Origin: Caldifarciminota bacterium UBA2202
GTDB taxonomy: Bacteria; Hydrothermota; 32-111
Direction: 5' to 3'
DNA: 12,213 bases
NCBI GenBank assembly: GCA_002327905.1
Contig: DCUY01000112.1
Span: 4,849 to 17,061, forward strand
Position 1 is the first letter of the stretch. Every line of letters begins with the position of its first letter. The position numbers were made by a program, and so were the translations under genes. The notes below the pieces were generated by a model. That model searched no databases, was not told the DNA's origin, and saw nothing but the letters and a program-made list of their open reading frames with translations. Positions 1 through 6,124 of this stretch are shown in pieces.

Positions 1-1213
1 AGTCAAATAAAAGCCCTCTGAATAAATCTCTCTGGAAGAATGCGACAAGCTTCGCTTTGAATGAGAACCCATTCATATCTAAAAATCCTTCAGGATATAC
101 TTCATCTCCCGAATAGTGGGATACAAAAGAATAGGCGACTTTGTCTGCGAGTCTGTCAGTGTCCTTTTCATTGACTCCCAATGATTTCACCTTCTCATAA
201 GCTATCTGTTTTATTCCCTGCTTTATGAAGCTTGTTTTATAATCATTGAAATCATCTACACCATCTAATTCTTCTATATGCCTTGTATCTATATTCAAAA
301 TAGAATCACTGAGAGTTACTATTCTGTACGGACACGGGCTTGTAACGAGAGACCCTGTCTCTATGTCAAATAAATTCACATTCTTCACTTTTTCCCGAGC
401 TATGTCATTTGCATGAAAATGCCCCGTAAAGACAATTTGAACATTGTACTTTGAAAAAAGATTCTTAAGCTCCTTATTATTTGAAAGTATGTAATCACCA
501 TATCCCTTTTTCTGCCCCTTGAAATGTTCGATAACACCATGATGCATGAAAACAATAACAGTGCCATTCTGCGCTTTTATTTTTTTCAACTCTTTTTCAA
601 GCCATTTGAAAGTCTCTTTCTTCAATTTCCCCCCTGTAACGGGAGTTTTGAGTTTGTAATTTTCATCGTACCTGCATCCGTCAAGAGCTATTACATATAG
701 ATTATCAATAGGATTTACTTCGTAACTCAAAGAGGCGATATCGTATGAAACTGCTTCACTGTAACCGTATTCAAAATAATGTTTTTTGAAAAACCCTTCA
801 TCTATTGACTCTTCATCATCAATATTGTTACCGGAAAAAGAGTGCGCGTCCGGATTATTTATATCATGATTTCCGTTTATTACAAATATCTTTTTCCCTT
901 TGTCTATTAGATAATCCATCTTTTCTCTGAAAAGAGAATGACATGCCGCTTCTCCGTCTTTGGTAAGATCTCCGGACACAATAATGAAATTATAATCAAT
1001 AGTATCAATATCTGAAATGAACTTGTCAAGAATAGCCGAAGATTCTTTCAAAAGTTTTCTGTCCGAATCAAGATACTTTTGGAAAGCATCTCCATCACAT
1101 CCGAGAATTGTATCATACAGATGAGTATCTGAAACTACTATAAATTTTGCATCTGCTGAATTGAGACTGTGAAATATAAATGCGGTAAGGATAAAAAATA
1201 AATATTTTTTCAT
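1..1213 (-). CDS. Secreted calcineurin-like metallophosphoesterase (C-terminus cut by window edge)
   Basis: This open frame runs from ATG at 1213 off the left edge, giving about 404 residues without a stop. Residues 1-22 form a signal peptide (basic MKK start, hydrophobic core, Ser/Ala-rich end), so the enzyme is probably periplasmic or exported. The metallophosphoesterase motifs appear in order: D29-x-H31 in VSDTHL, GDLT at 81-84, GNHD at 114-117, MHHG at 223-226 and GHFH at 264-267. All expected metal ligands of a dinuclear phosphoesterase are present, so it should be active, probably on a phosphomonoester or phosphodiester; the substrate cannot be read from sequence. The start is supported by AGGAG about 10 bases upstream. 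It lies 88 bases downstream of the beta-barrel-like gene on the same strand and may be co-transcribed with it. Residues after about 300 form a C-terminal extension that I do not recognise. Confidence 0.9.
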   Translation of the reverse strand, partial: MKKYLFFILTAFIFHSLNSADAKFIVVSDTHLYDTILGCDGDAFQKYLDSDRKLLKESSAILDKFISDIDTIDYNFIIVSGDLTKDGEAACHSLFREKMDYLIDKGKKIFVINGNHDINNPDAHSFSGNNIDDEESIDEGFFKKHYFEYGYSEAVSYDIASLSYEVNPIDNLYVIALDGCRYDENYKLKTPVTGGKLKKETFKWLEKELKKIKAQNGTVIVFMHHGVIEHFKGQKKGYGDYILSNNKELKNLFSKYNVQIVFTGHFHANDIAREKVKNVNLFDIETGSLVTSPCPYRIVTLSDSILNIDTRHIEELDGVDDFNDYKTSFIKQGIKQIAYEKVKSLGVNEKDTDRLADKVAYSFVSHYSGDEVYPEGFLDMNGFSFKAKLVAFFQRDLFRGLLFD

Positions 1214-1301
1214 GCGTCTTTTTCTCCTTTTTTATACAAGTTTAGCAAAAATATTTATTTTATCAATCCTTTTGCTTCATTCAAAGCAGGGCTTATTAGA
1301 A

Positions 1302-1844
1302 TCACATCCAAAATCCGAATCGCAAAAGAAGTCCGATCTGCACGGTATTTTTGTTCAGTGCCGGATTAGAAAACAGGAAATATGTGCCTCCGGCCTGAAA
1401 TGCCACAGCTATGGAGACATTGAAGAGATTGAATGCAATTCCCGTCTCATTCGCCGCAGTGAGGGCAGTATAGGACTCTGAGACATTCCATCCGGCAGAG
1501 ATTACTCCTGCCGTATAGTATCCGCTGTATGCGCTTGAGCTTGTGCGCTTGGTATAATAAACCGGAAATGAAAGCATTCCTCCCAAGAGTCCGAACCGCG
1601 CTCCCCACTGGTAGAATTTCAATCCCGCAAGAGGAGTGAGTTTGACTCCATTATTGTCCGACAGAGCCAATTCAATGGAGACAGGAAGAAGATTCGCGTA
1701 AAGAGTCAGATTCTCTTCAACAGGCTGATAGAAAAAATATGGTTCGTAAGCTATATTTATAAGACTCTTCTTCTTTGGGACAGGTTTTGCATATAGAGAC
1801 ACGGACAATGATAAAATTAAAACAGCAATCAGTATTTTTTTCAT
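1302..1844 (-). CDS. Hypothetical secreted protein, possible small outer-membrane beta-barrel
   Basis: This encodes 180 residues beginning with a clear signal peptide (about 1-19, ending SLYA before KPVPKKK). The mature part is built of short amphipathic stretches rich in Tyr, Phe, Gly and Ala, separated by turn-like Asn/Gly/Ser segments, and ends in Leu-Leu-Leu-Arg-Phe-Gly-Phe-Trp-Met. That pattern resembles a small outer-membrane beta-barrel, although the last residue is Met rather than the usual Phe or Trp. Two ATGs stand in tandem at 1847 and 1844; AAGGAG lies only 2 bases from the first but 5 from the second, so I chose 1844. The Shine-Dalgarno sequence directly follows the stop of the small basic gene upstream, suggesting one transcript. 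I recognise no named family; the function is unknown. Confidence 0.75.
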   Translation of the reverse strand: MKKILIAVLILSLSVSLYAKPVPKKKSLINIAYEPYFFYQPVEENLTLYANLLPVSIELALSDNNGVKLTPLAGLKFYQWGARFGLLGGMLSFPVYYTKRTSSSAYSGYYTAGVISAGWNVSESYTALTAANETGIAFNLFNVSIAVAFQAGGTYFLFSNPALNKNTVQIGLLLRFGFWM

Positions 1845-1855
1845 CATGACTCCTT

Positions 1856-2017
1856 CTATTCCTTATTAAAAGAATCCTTAACTAAATCCTCTTTGTATTT
1901 AGGCCTCCTCCTTCTCTTGTCGTCAATTCTCTTTGTAGGCATAAGAGGAGTGCGCACATCAAGAGTTCCGTCCTTCTTTCTCACAATTGATCCGATTTTT
2001 TTCTTTTTTTTCTTCAT
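1856..2017 (-). CDS. Small highly basic hypothetical protein (53 aa)
   Basis: I read this as a 53-residue protein starting at ATG 2017, preceded by a GGCGG stretch about 6 bases upstream. An in-frame GTG at 2044 would add nine residues but has no ribosome binding site. The protein starts with a run of six lysines, then IGSIVRKKDGTLDVRTPLMPTK, then a basic patch with four arginines in a row, and ends acidic/basic (EDLVKDSFNKE). It has no signal peptide or membrane segment, so it should be cytoplasmic and could bind nucleic acid or a membrane surface; that is inference from charge only. The stop is 11 bases from the start of the beta-barrel-like gene and the ribosome binding site of that gene lies right after this stop, which supports a real co-transcribed gene. 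No family recognised; it may still be a spurious frame. Confidence 0.5.
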   Translation of the reverse strand: MKKKKKKIGSIVRKKDGTLDVRTPLMPTKRIDDKRRRRPKYKEDLVKDSFNKE

Positions 2018-2097
2018 TTTAACCGCCGTTATATTTATAGACACAAAAACAGAAAATTCGTTGTAAAAAATAATTAAGCATAAACAAATTCCGCCTA

Positions 2098-2125
2098 TTG
2101 AAATCTATTATAATGTAAGTATAAT
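2098..2125 (+). promoter_or_regulatory. Sigma-70-type promoter of the plus-strand lipoprotein gene
   Basis: TTGAAA at 2098-2103 and a perfect TATAAT at 2120-2125 are separated by 16 bases. The -10 box is 20 bases before the ATG at 2146, which has GGAGG at 2137-2141. A second TATAAT lies at 2109-2114 but lacks a good -35. The leader would be very short, with little room for an RNA regulator. Confidence 0.55.
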
Positions 2126-2145
2126 AAAGTCAATATGGAGGTTTA

Positions 2146-2769
2146 ATGAAAAAATTATTTTTTTCTCTCATGATAATTCTTGCAGTGTTTGCAGGATGCT
2201 GTAAAAAAGTGCCGTTTCCGCCTGTAATGCAGGTAAACAATTATGAGCCTGTGGCTATGGTGAATGTCGTAATGAAGAATGCCGAAGGGAATTTGTCCGG
2301 ATACGCCACTCAGAGAATCATAGAATTCATCACTTCTGAGCAGAAGGGGAACAGGATTCTTGAAATAGGCGATTTGGACAGTGTGCTGAAAGAAGTGAAT
2401 GCAAAGGAGATAAATTCTGATGCTATAAAGGCGATTGGAGAAAAGTACAAAGTAAAGACTGTTATAATCGCCGATATTGACATATCTGATGTCCAGCCGC
2501 AGATGAGTTTGAATTTTGAATTTCCGTATGTTTCCGCAAAGGCGACAATCTCGTCTGAAATGACAATAAGAATGTATGAGACAGAAATCGGAGCGACAGT
2601 GTGGACAGGTTCAAGCTGGGCAAAGGACGAGGTTGGAAATCTCTCAATATTCAAAGATTATGTGAGCTTCAATGCAAATAATCCTGATGATGCATACGGT
2701 GATTTGGTAAATGCTCTTGTAAAATGGGCCACCCTTGATTTCCGCACAACTTACAAGTGCAAGGATTAG
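2146..2769 (+). CDS. Lipoprotein with CsgG/LpoB-like fold
   Basis: This 207-residue protein carries a lipoprotein signal peptide with hydrophobic residues 4-16 and Cys18 as the likely lipidated residue (FAGC). A second cysteine follows at once (Cys19), and one more sits three residues from the end (Cys205). The body matches the pattern of the CsgG / LpoB-type domain: a beta strand (PVAMVNVV), a helix with YATQRIIEFITSE, the segment ILEIGDLDSVLKEVN, then a helix AIKAIGEKYKVKTVIIADI and further strands including an Ala/Trp-Thr-Gly segment. Relatives include the CsgG secretion-channel protein and the LpoB activator of penicillin-binding proteins; the resemblance is at fold level and does not fix a function. 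Start supported by GGAGG 4 bases upstream. It is monocistronic, the only plus-strand gene here, and its stop overlaps the stop of folC by 4 bases. Confidence 0.8.
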   Translation: MKKLFFSLMIILAVFAGCCKKVPFPPVMQVNNYEPVAMVNVVMKNAEGNLSGYATQRIIEFITSEQKGNRILEIGDLDSVLKEVNAKEINSDAIKAIGEKYKVKTVIIADIDISDVQPQMSLNFEFPYVSAKATISSEMTIRMYETEIGATVWTGSSWAKDEVGNLSIFKDYVSFNANNPDDAYGDLVNALVKWATLDFRTTYKCKD

Positions 2770-3998
2770 GAAAAATATTCTCTGACAGCCCTTCTCGCGT
2801 GTGAGAGAAGATAAAACGAACCTATGAAGAGTATTAAATCGGCTTTTGTCTTTACTGCTTTTATTAAAGACTCTTTTACATTTTTTTGAAAATCAACATT
2901 TAAATAATTATAATCATCTCTCTTCGCGCATCTGAAGAACGGTATCTCAGTCACAATAACATTTTTTGCATTTCTCTTGAGAATATTCAGAGATTTTTTG
3001 AAATCCTTGTCAGCCATAAATATGGATATTGATGCAATTCTCTTTTTGGGATAAACCGCCTTTACTTCCTCTATTGTCATCTTAATCGCTTCAGGATTAT
3101 GGCTTCCGTCTATTATAATGAGCGGCTTTTTATGAATCATTTCAAATCTTCCTTCAATCTTGAATTCTTTTATGCCTCTCTTTATTGCATTTATTCCTAT
3201 GCCGAGAAACTCTGCGGTCTTTATAGACAGAAGTGCATTCTCAATCTGATACAAACCGGGCTGGTTAATAATATATTCTTCATTCTCAAACAAAAACCTG
3301 CGCCTGTTTTTTATTTCCGCCTCTTTAAAATCAATTATTGAGAGAACCGCCCCCTGCTTTTTTGCCTGTTTTTTTATCTCAGAAAGAGCTTCCCTGCTCT
3401 GTTTGTATGTAAAGACTCTCTGATTTTTCTTTATGATACCCGCTTTTTCAATTGCTATTTTTTTCAATGTATTGCCAAGAAGGTCAGTGTGGTCAAGCCC
3501 GATTTTTGTTATGACTGACACTTCGCTCTCTACAACATTTGTGGAGTCAAGCCTTCCGCCAAGCCCGGTCTCAATCACTGCAAAATCAGTCTTCCTCTCT
3601 TTGAAATATATGAAGGCAAGCATTGTCATTGCTTCAAAGTATGTTCTGTATGACTTCTCCCTGCTTAAAATTCTTTCGTAAATCATTCTTTCAATACGGC
3701 TGAAGGAATTGTCGCTTATGAATTCGCCGTTTATTTTTATCCTCTCATTTACATGCTTTATATGAGGTGATGTGTATGTGCCCACTCTGTATCCGGCAGA
3801 GAAAATGATTGATGATATCATCTCTGCAACTGAGCCCTTTCCGTTTGTCCCAGCAATGTGGATTATCCTGCCAATTGAATTTTGCGGATCTTTATTTTCA
3901 TGCAAAAATTGTTTATAGTCCTCAAGATTGAAGTCATAAGTTTTATCCGCTCTATGTTCGAGATTGTAGAGATTCTTGAATAGCTTCGGCTCAATCAT
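2766..3998 (-). CDS. folC: Folylpolyglutamate synthase / dihydrofolate synthase
   Basis: This is a cytoplasmic Mur-ligase-family enzyme that adds glutamate to folates (and in many bacteria to dihydropteroate) using ATP. The 410 residues are close to the family length. Visible motifs are the P-loop GTNGKGS at 50-56, TSPHI at 76-80 followed by HVNERI, FEAMT at 121-125, ETGLGGRLDSTN at 143-154, IGLDHTDLLG at 166-175, EKAGIIK at 184-190 (the lysine usually carbamylated in the family is K185), the linker GRFE at 283-286 and DGSHNPEA at 297-304 opening the C-terminal domain. All key residues are present. Whether it also has dihydrofolate synthase activity cannot be told from sequence. The ATG overlaps the end of the SPOR lipoprotein gene by 8 bases, with GAGGG upstream, so it is translated from the pdxJ operon. 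Its stop overlaps that of the convergent lipoprotein gene. Confidence 0.95.
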   Translation of the reverse strand: MIEPKLFKNLYNLEHRADKTYDFNLEDYKQFLHENKDPQNSIGRIIHIAGTNGKGSVAEMISSIIFSAGYRVGTYTSPHIKHVNERIKINGEFISDNSFSRIERMIYERILSREKSYRTYFEAMTMLAFIYFKERKTDFAVIETGLGGRLDSTNVVESEVSVITKIGLDHTDLLGNTLKKIAIEKAGIIKKNQRVFTYKQSREALSEIKKQAKKQGAVLSIIDFKEAEIKNRRRFLFENEEYIINQPGLYQIENALLSIKTAEFLGIGINAIKRGIKEFKIEGRFEMIHKKPLIIIDGSHNPEAIKMTIEEVKAVYPKKRIASISIFMADKDFKKSLNILKRNAKNVIVTEIPFFRCAKRDDYNYLNVDFQKNVKESLIKAVKTKADLILFIGSFYLLSHARRAVREYFS

Positions 3999-5340
3999 CT
4001 GCAGTTACCCTCTTCACCATTATATCTCTTCCGAAGCCTTTTCTCACAAGCTCCTCTCTGAGAAGGTCAGCCTCCTCCTTGCTTTCAAACTTTCCTATGA
4101 ATACTCTGAAGACTGTCTTTCCTGCAAAAACAGTGTCAGAGACGAAGACATTCCCTGTCTGCAGTTTGTCCTTCAGCTGATCAGCCATTTCTCCCGCATA
4201 ATCCTTATTTGAAAGCGCATATACCTGAATGGAATAAATTTCCGTTTTCTTCTTCTCTGCAGAGGTGTCAACTGCCGTTGCAATTATCTTCTTTTCAAGC
4301 AAGAATGGCTTCATTGCAAGAAGCTTCGGAAAATGTCCTATTTTCTTTGATGAATCATTCTTCATATCATAAACAAAGACGAGGGAATCGTTTTTCAAAT
4401 AGACTTTTTCTCCTTCAAACAAAAGCATAGAGAGGTCTCCCTCCATTTTCACAGTCTTCTTGCCAATTTTCTTCTCCCTGTTAAAAAGAGTCATTGTCTT
4501 TTTCAGTTTTGAAAACAAAAGAATCAATGAATCGTCCGATGTGAAGAGAGATAAATCATTTTCATTTGTGATGAAGTCTTTTATCTTTTTATAATCTATA
4601 TTGCTGTATATCCAGCACTTTTTGTCAATTCCCGAATAAAGGAACATGAGGTCATTTGTCTCGAATGAGATTGCCTCTGTAAAGAAATCCTTTCTTTCAA
4701 AAATTATGTTCAGAGTCTCATAGTCCAAAACAAGAAATGATTTATCTGTCACTGCGAGAATCCTCGTTCCGTATTTCATAAATGAGAATGAGTTAAGTCT
4801 GCCTATAAAGAAGCGCCTTTTCAATGTCTTTGTCTGCAGATCAATCGCATAGAGAAACCCAAGTGAATCAATACAGTATATGTAATTGTGATACGGATTT
4901 TCCCACATATTTTTTATGGGTGAATCGCAAGAGAGCAGATACTGCTCTTTGCTTTTGTCTTTGAAAACGAGATTCTCTCCTGAAATGAATATAACGCCCT
5001 GTCTGTTTGATATGACTCTATCACTGCTCGGCAGATTAATTATCTGACCGCGATTTGAAATCTGGAGATTAGATAGATTCACAGAATAAAGTGAGGATGA
5101 AAGAATATAAAGAGTCTTTTCAAAAATCGACGCTCCAATTATTGTGTCTGTAAAATCTTCTCTTCTTACCTGTTCGTATTTTTCATTAAAGACCTGATAA
5201 CTGTTCTTTGAAACAAAAATATCGTATCTGCTCCGCGTCTCCTCAATCTTCGCCTCTTCCACCTTCTTTTCAATTGTCTTCGGCTTGCCGCATGATGCGA
5301 GAATCAGAAGAAGAATCAGTATAAAATTACGCTTTGTCAA
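3991..5340 (-). CDS. SPOR-domain lipoprotein with beta-propeller-like body
   Basis: The gene starts at TTG (5340), not ATG; GAGG lies 7 bases upstream and no other start precedes the lipobox, so the TTG is well supported. Residues 1-17 are a lipoprotein signal peptide with a classic lipobox (LASC, Cys17). A short Lys/Glu linker (18-36) leads to about 320 residues of alternating beta strands with repeated 'xLYxxDLxT'-like elements, for example YAIDLQTKTL and LVLDYETLNI, which read like blades of a beta-propeller. The end (about 369-445) is a SPOR domain with IQVYAL, the FRVFIGKFESKEEA segment and a final VKRV strand. SPOR domains bind denuded peptidoglycan glycans, often at septa, so the protein probably sits under the outer membrane attached to the wall. 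It overlaps pdxJ by 14 bases and folC by 8. The blade count and role are unknown. Confidence 0.85.
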   Translation of the reverse strand: MTKRNFILILLLILASCGKPKTIEKKVEEAKIEETRSRYDIFVSKNSYQVFNEKYEQVRREDFTDTIIGASIFEKTLYILSSSLYSVNLSNLQISNRGQIINLPSSDRVISNRQGVIFISGENLVFKDKSKEQYLLSCDSPIKNMWENPYHNYIYCIDSLGFLYAIDLQTKTLKRRFFIGRLNSFSFMKYGTRILAVTDKSFLVLDYETLNIIFERKDFFTEAISFETNDLMFLYSGIDKKCWIYSNIDYKKIKDFITNENDLSLFTSDDSLILLFSKLKKTMTLFNREKKIGKKTVKMEGDLSMLLFEGEKVYLKNDSLVFVYDMKNDSSKKIGHFPKLLAMKPFLLEKKIIATAVDTSAEKKKTEIYSIQVYALSNKDYAGEMADQLKDKLQTGNVFVSDTVFAGKTVFRVFIGKFESKEEADLLREELVRKGFGRDIMVKRVTADD

Positions 5341-6052
5341 TTTTTTTCCTCATCATCTTTACTGCCTCTTCTATCCCGTAAAACATTGACTTTGCAACAA
5401 TAGAATGCCCTATATTGAGTTCCGTAATACTTTCAATCTGCGCGATTGCCGTAACATTGTCATAGGTGAGCCCGTGTCCCATATTGACAATCAGATTTTT
5501 CTTTCGGACAGCATAATCAACAGTCTCCAAAAGTATTTTGTATGTTTTTTCAATCTGGCTTATTGTTTCGCACTCGGAATATTCTTTCGTGTTTATCTCT
5601 ACGGCATCCGCGTTGATTTTATATGATAAATCTATCAAATCCTTCTCCGGCTCTATGAAGAGAGATACTTCAATTTCATTCTGCTGAAGCTTCTTTATTG
5701 CCTTTGCAGTCTGCTGAAACACTTTTTTGTTTTTCAGATTGAGGCCTCCCTCAGTTGTTATTTCGGAAGGATTTTCAGGAACAAGACAGACCTTGTCGGG
5801 TCTTATGTTGCAGATGAAATCAAGCATTGTGCCGGCGGATGAGATCTCGACATTAAGAGGCACCGAAAGGGATGTCTTCAAAATTATTATATCCTGCTCT
5901 TTAATGTGCCTCCTGTCCTGCCTTAGATGGACTGTTATCCCGTCAGCTCCTCCGAGCTGAGCCAAAACAGCCGCAGTTATCAAATCCGGCTCAAATGACT
6001 TGCGCGCCTCCCTTACAGTCGCCACATGATCTATGTTTACTCCTAACAGCAT
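5327..6052 (-). CDS. pdxJ: Pyridoxine 5'-phosphate synthase
   Basis: This cytoplasmic TIM-barrel enzyme condenses 1-deoxy-D-xylulose 5-phosphate with 3-amino-2-oxopropyl phosphate to form pyridoxine 5'-phosphate, the last ring-building step of the DXP-dependent vitamin B6 pathway. I chose ATG at 6052, giving 241 residues starting MLLGVNIDHV, as in characterised homologues; AAAGGAGG sits 5 bases upstream, whereas a GTG at 6073 would add seven atypical residues. Conserved elements are NIDHVATVR at 6-14, VHLRQDRRHI at 41-50 (His42), LNVEI with Glu69, VEINT with Glu152, NMGHGL with His193 and LNIGHSIVA at 212-220. The residues corresponding to the known catalytic His, Glu, Glu and His are all present. 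It heads an operon with the SPOR lipoprotein and folC. No other B6 gene is in the window. Confidence 0.96.
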   Translation of the reverse strand: MLLGVNIDHVATVREARKSFEPDLITAAVLAQLGGADGITVHLRQDRRHIKEQDIIILKTSLSVPLNVEISSAGTMLDFICNIRPDKVCLVPENPSEITTEGGLNLKNKKVFQQTAKAIKKLQQNEIEVSLFIEPEKDLIDLSYKINADAVEINTKEYSECETISQIEKTYKILLETVDYAVRKKNLIVNMGHGLTYDNVTAIAQIESITELNIGHSIVAKSMFYGIEEAVKMMRKKIDKA

Positions 6053-6076
6053 TAAAACCTCCTTTATAATCACCCT

Positions 6077-6082
6077 ATTATA
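6077..6082 (-). promoter_or_regulatory. Possible -10 box of the pdxJ operon
   Basis: Read on the minus strand, TATAAT lies about 24 bases upstream of the pdxJ ATG within a very AT-rich stretch. There is no convincing -35 at the right distance, only a T-rich run. It sits in the 72-base gap after the permease stop, so pdxJ may be transcribed separately, by read-through, or both. Confidence 0.3.
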
Positions 6083-6124
6083 TATAATATAGAAAAAATT
6101 AAAAGGGGGGCGATATTTTTTGTC

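Noticed and set aside
1271..1289. Small hairpin (TGCTT/AAGCA) between the beta-barrel-like gene and the phosphoesterase gene
   Set aside because: The stem is only about five pairs and no T-run follows on the transcribed strand, so it is not a credible terminator.
2018..2044. GTG start at 2044 for the small basic protein
   Set aside because: No Shine-Dalgarno sequence precedes it, whereas the ATG at 2017 has a GGCGG stretch at suitable distance.
6053..6073. Longer pdxJ start at GTG 6073
   Set aside because: The extra seven residues do not match the usual PdxJ N-terminus and would cover the strong AAAGGAGG site that serves the ATG at 6052.
6088..6122. A-rich/T-rich dyad with a G-run after the permease stop, considered as a terminator
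   Set aside because: Only A-T pairing is possible and the C-run on the transcribed strand is unpaired, so it lacks a GC-rich stem.
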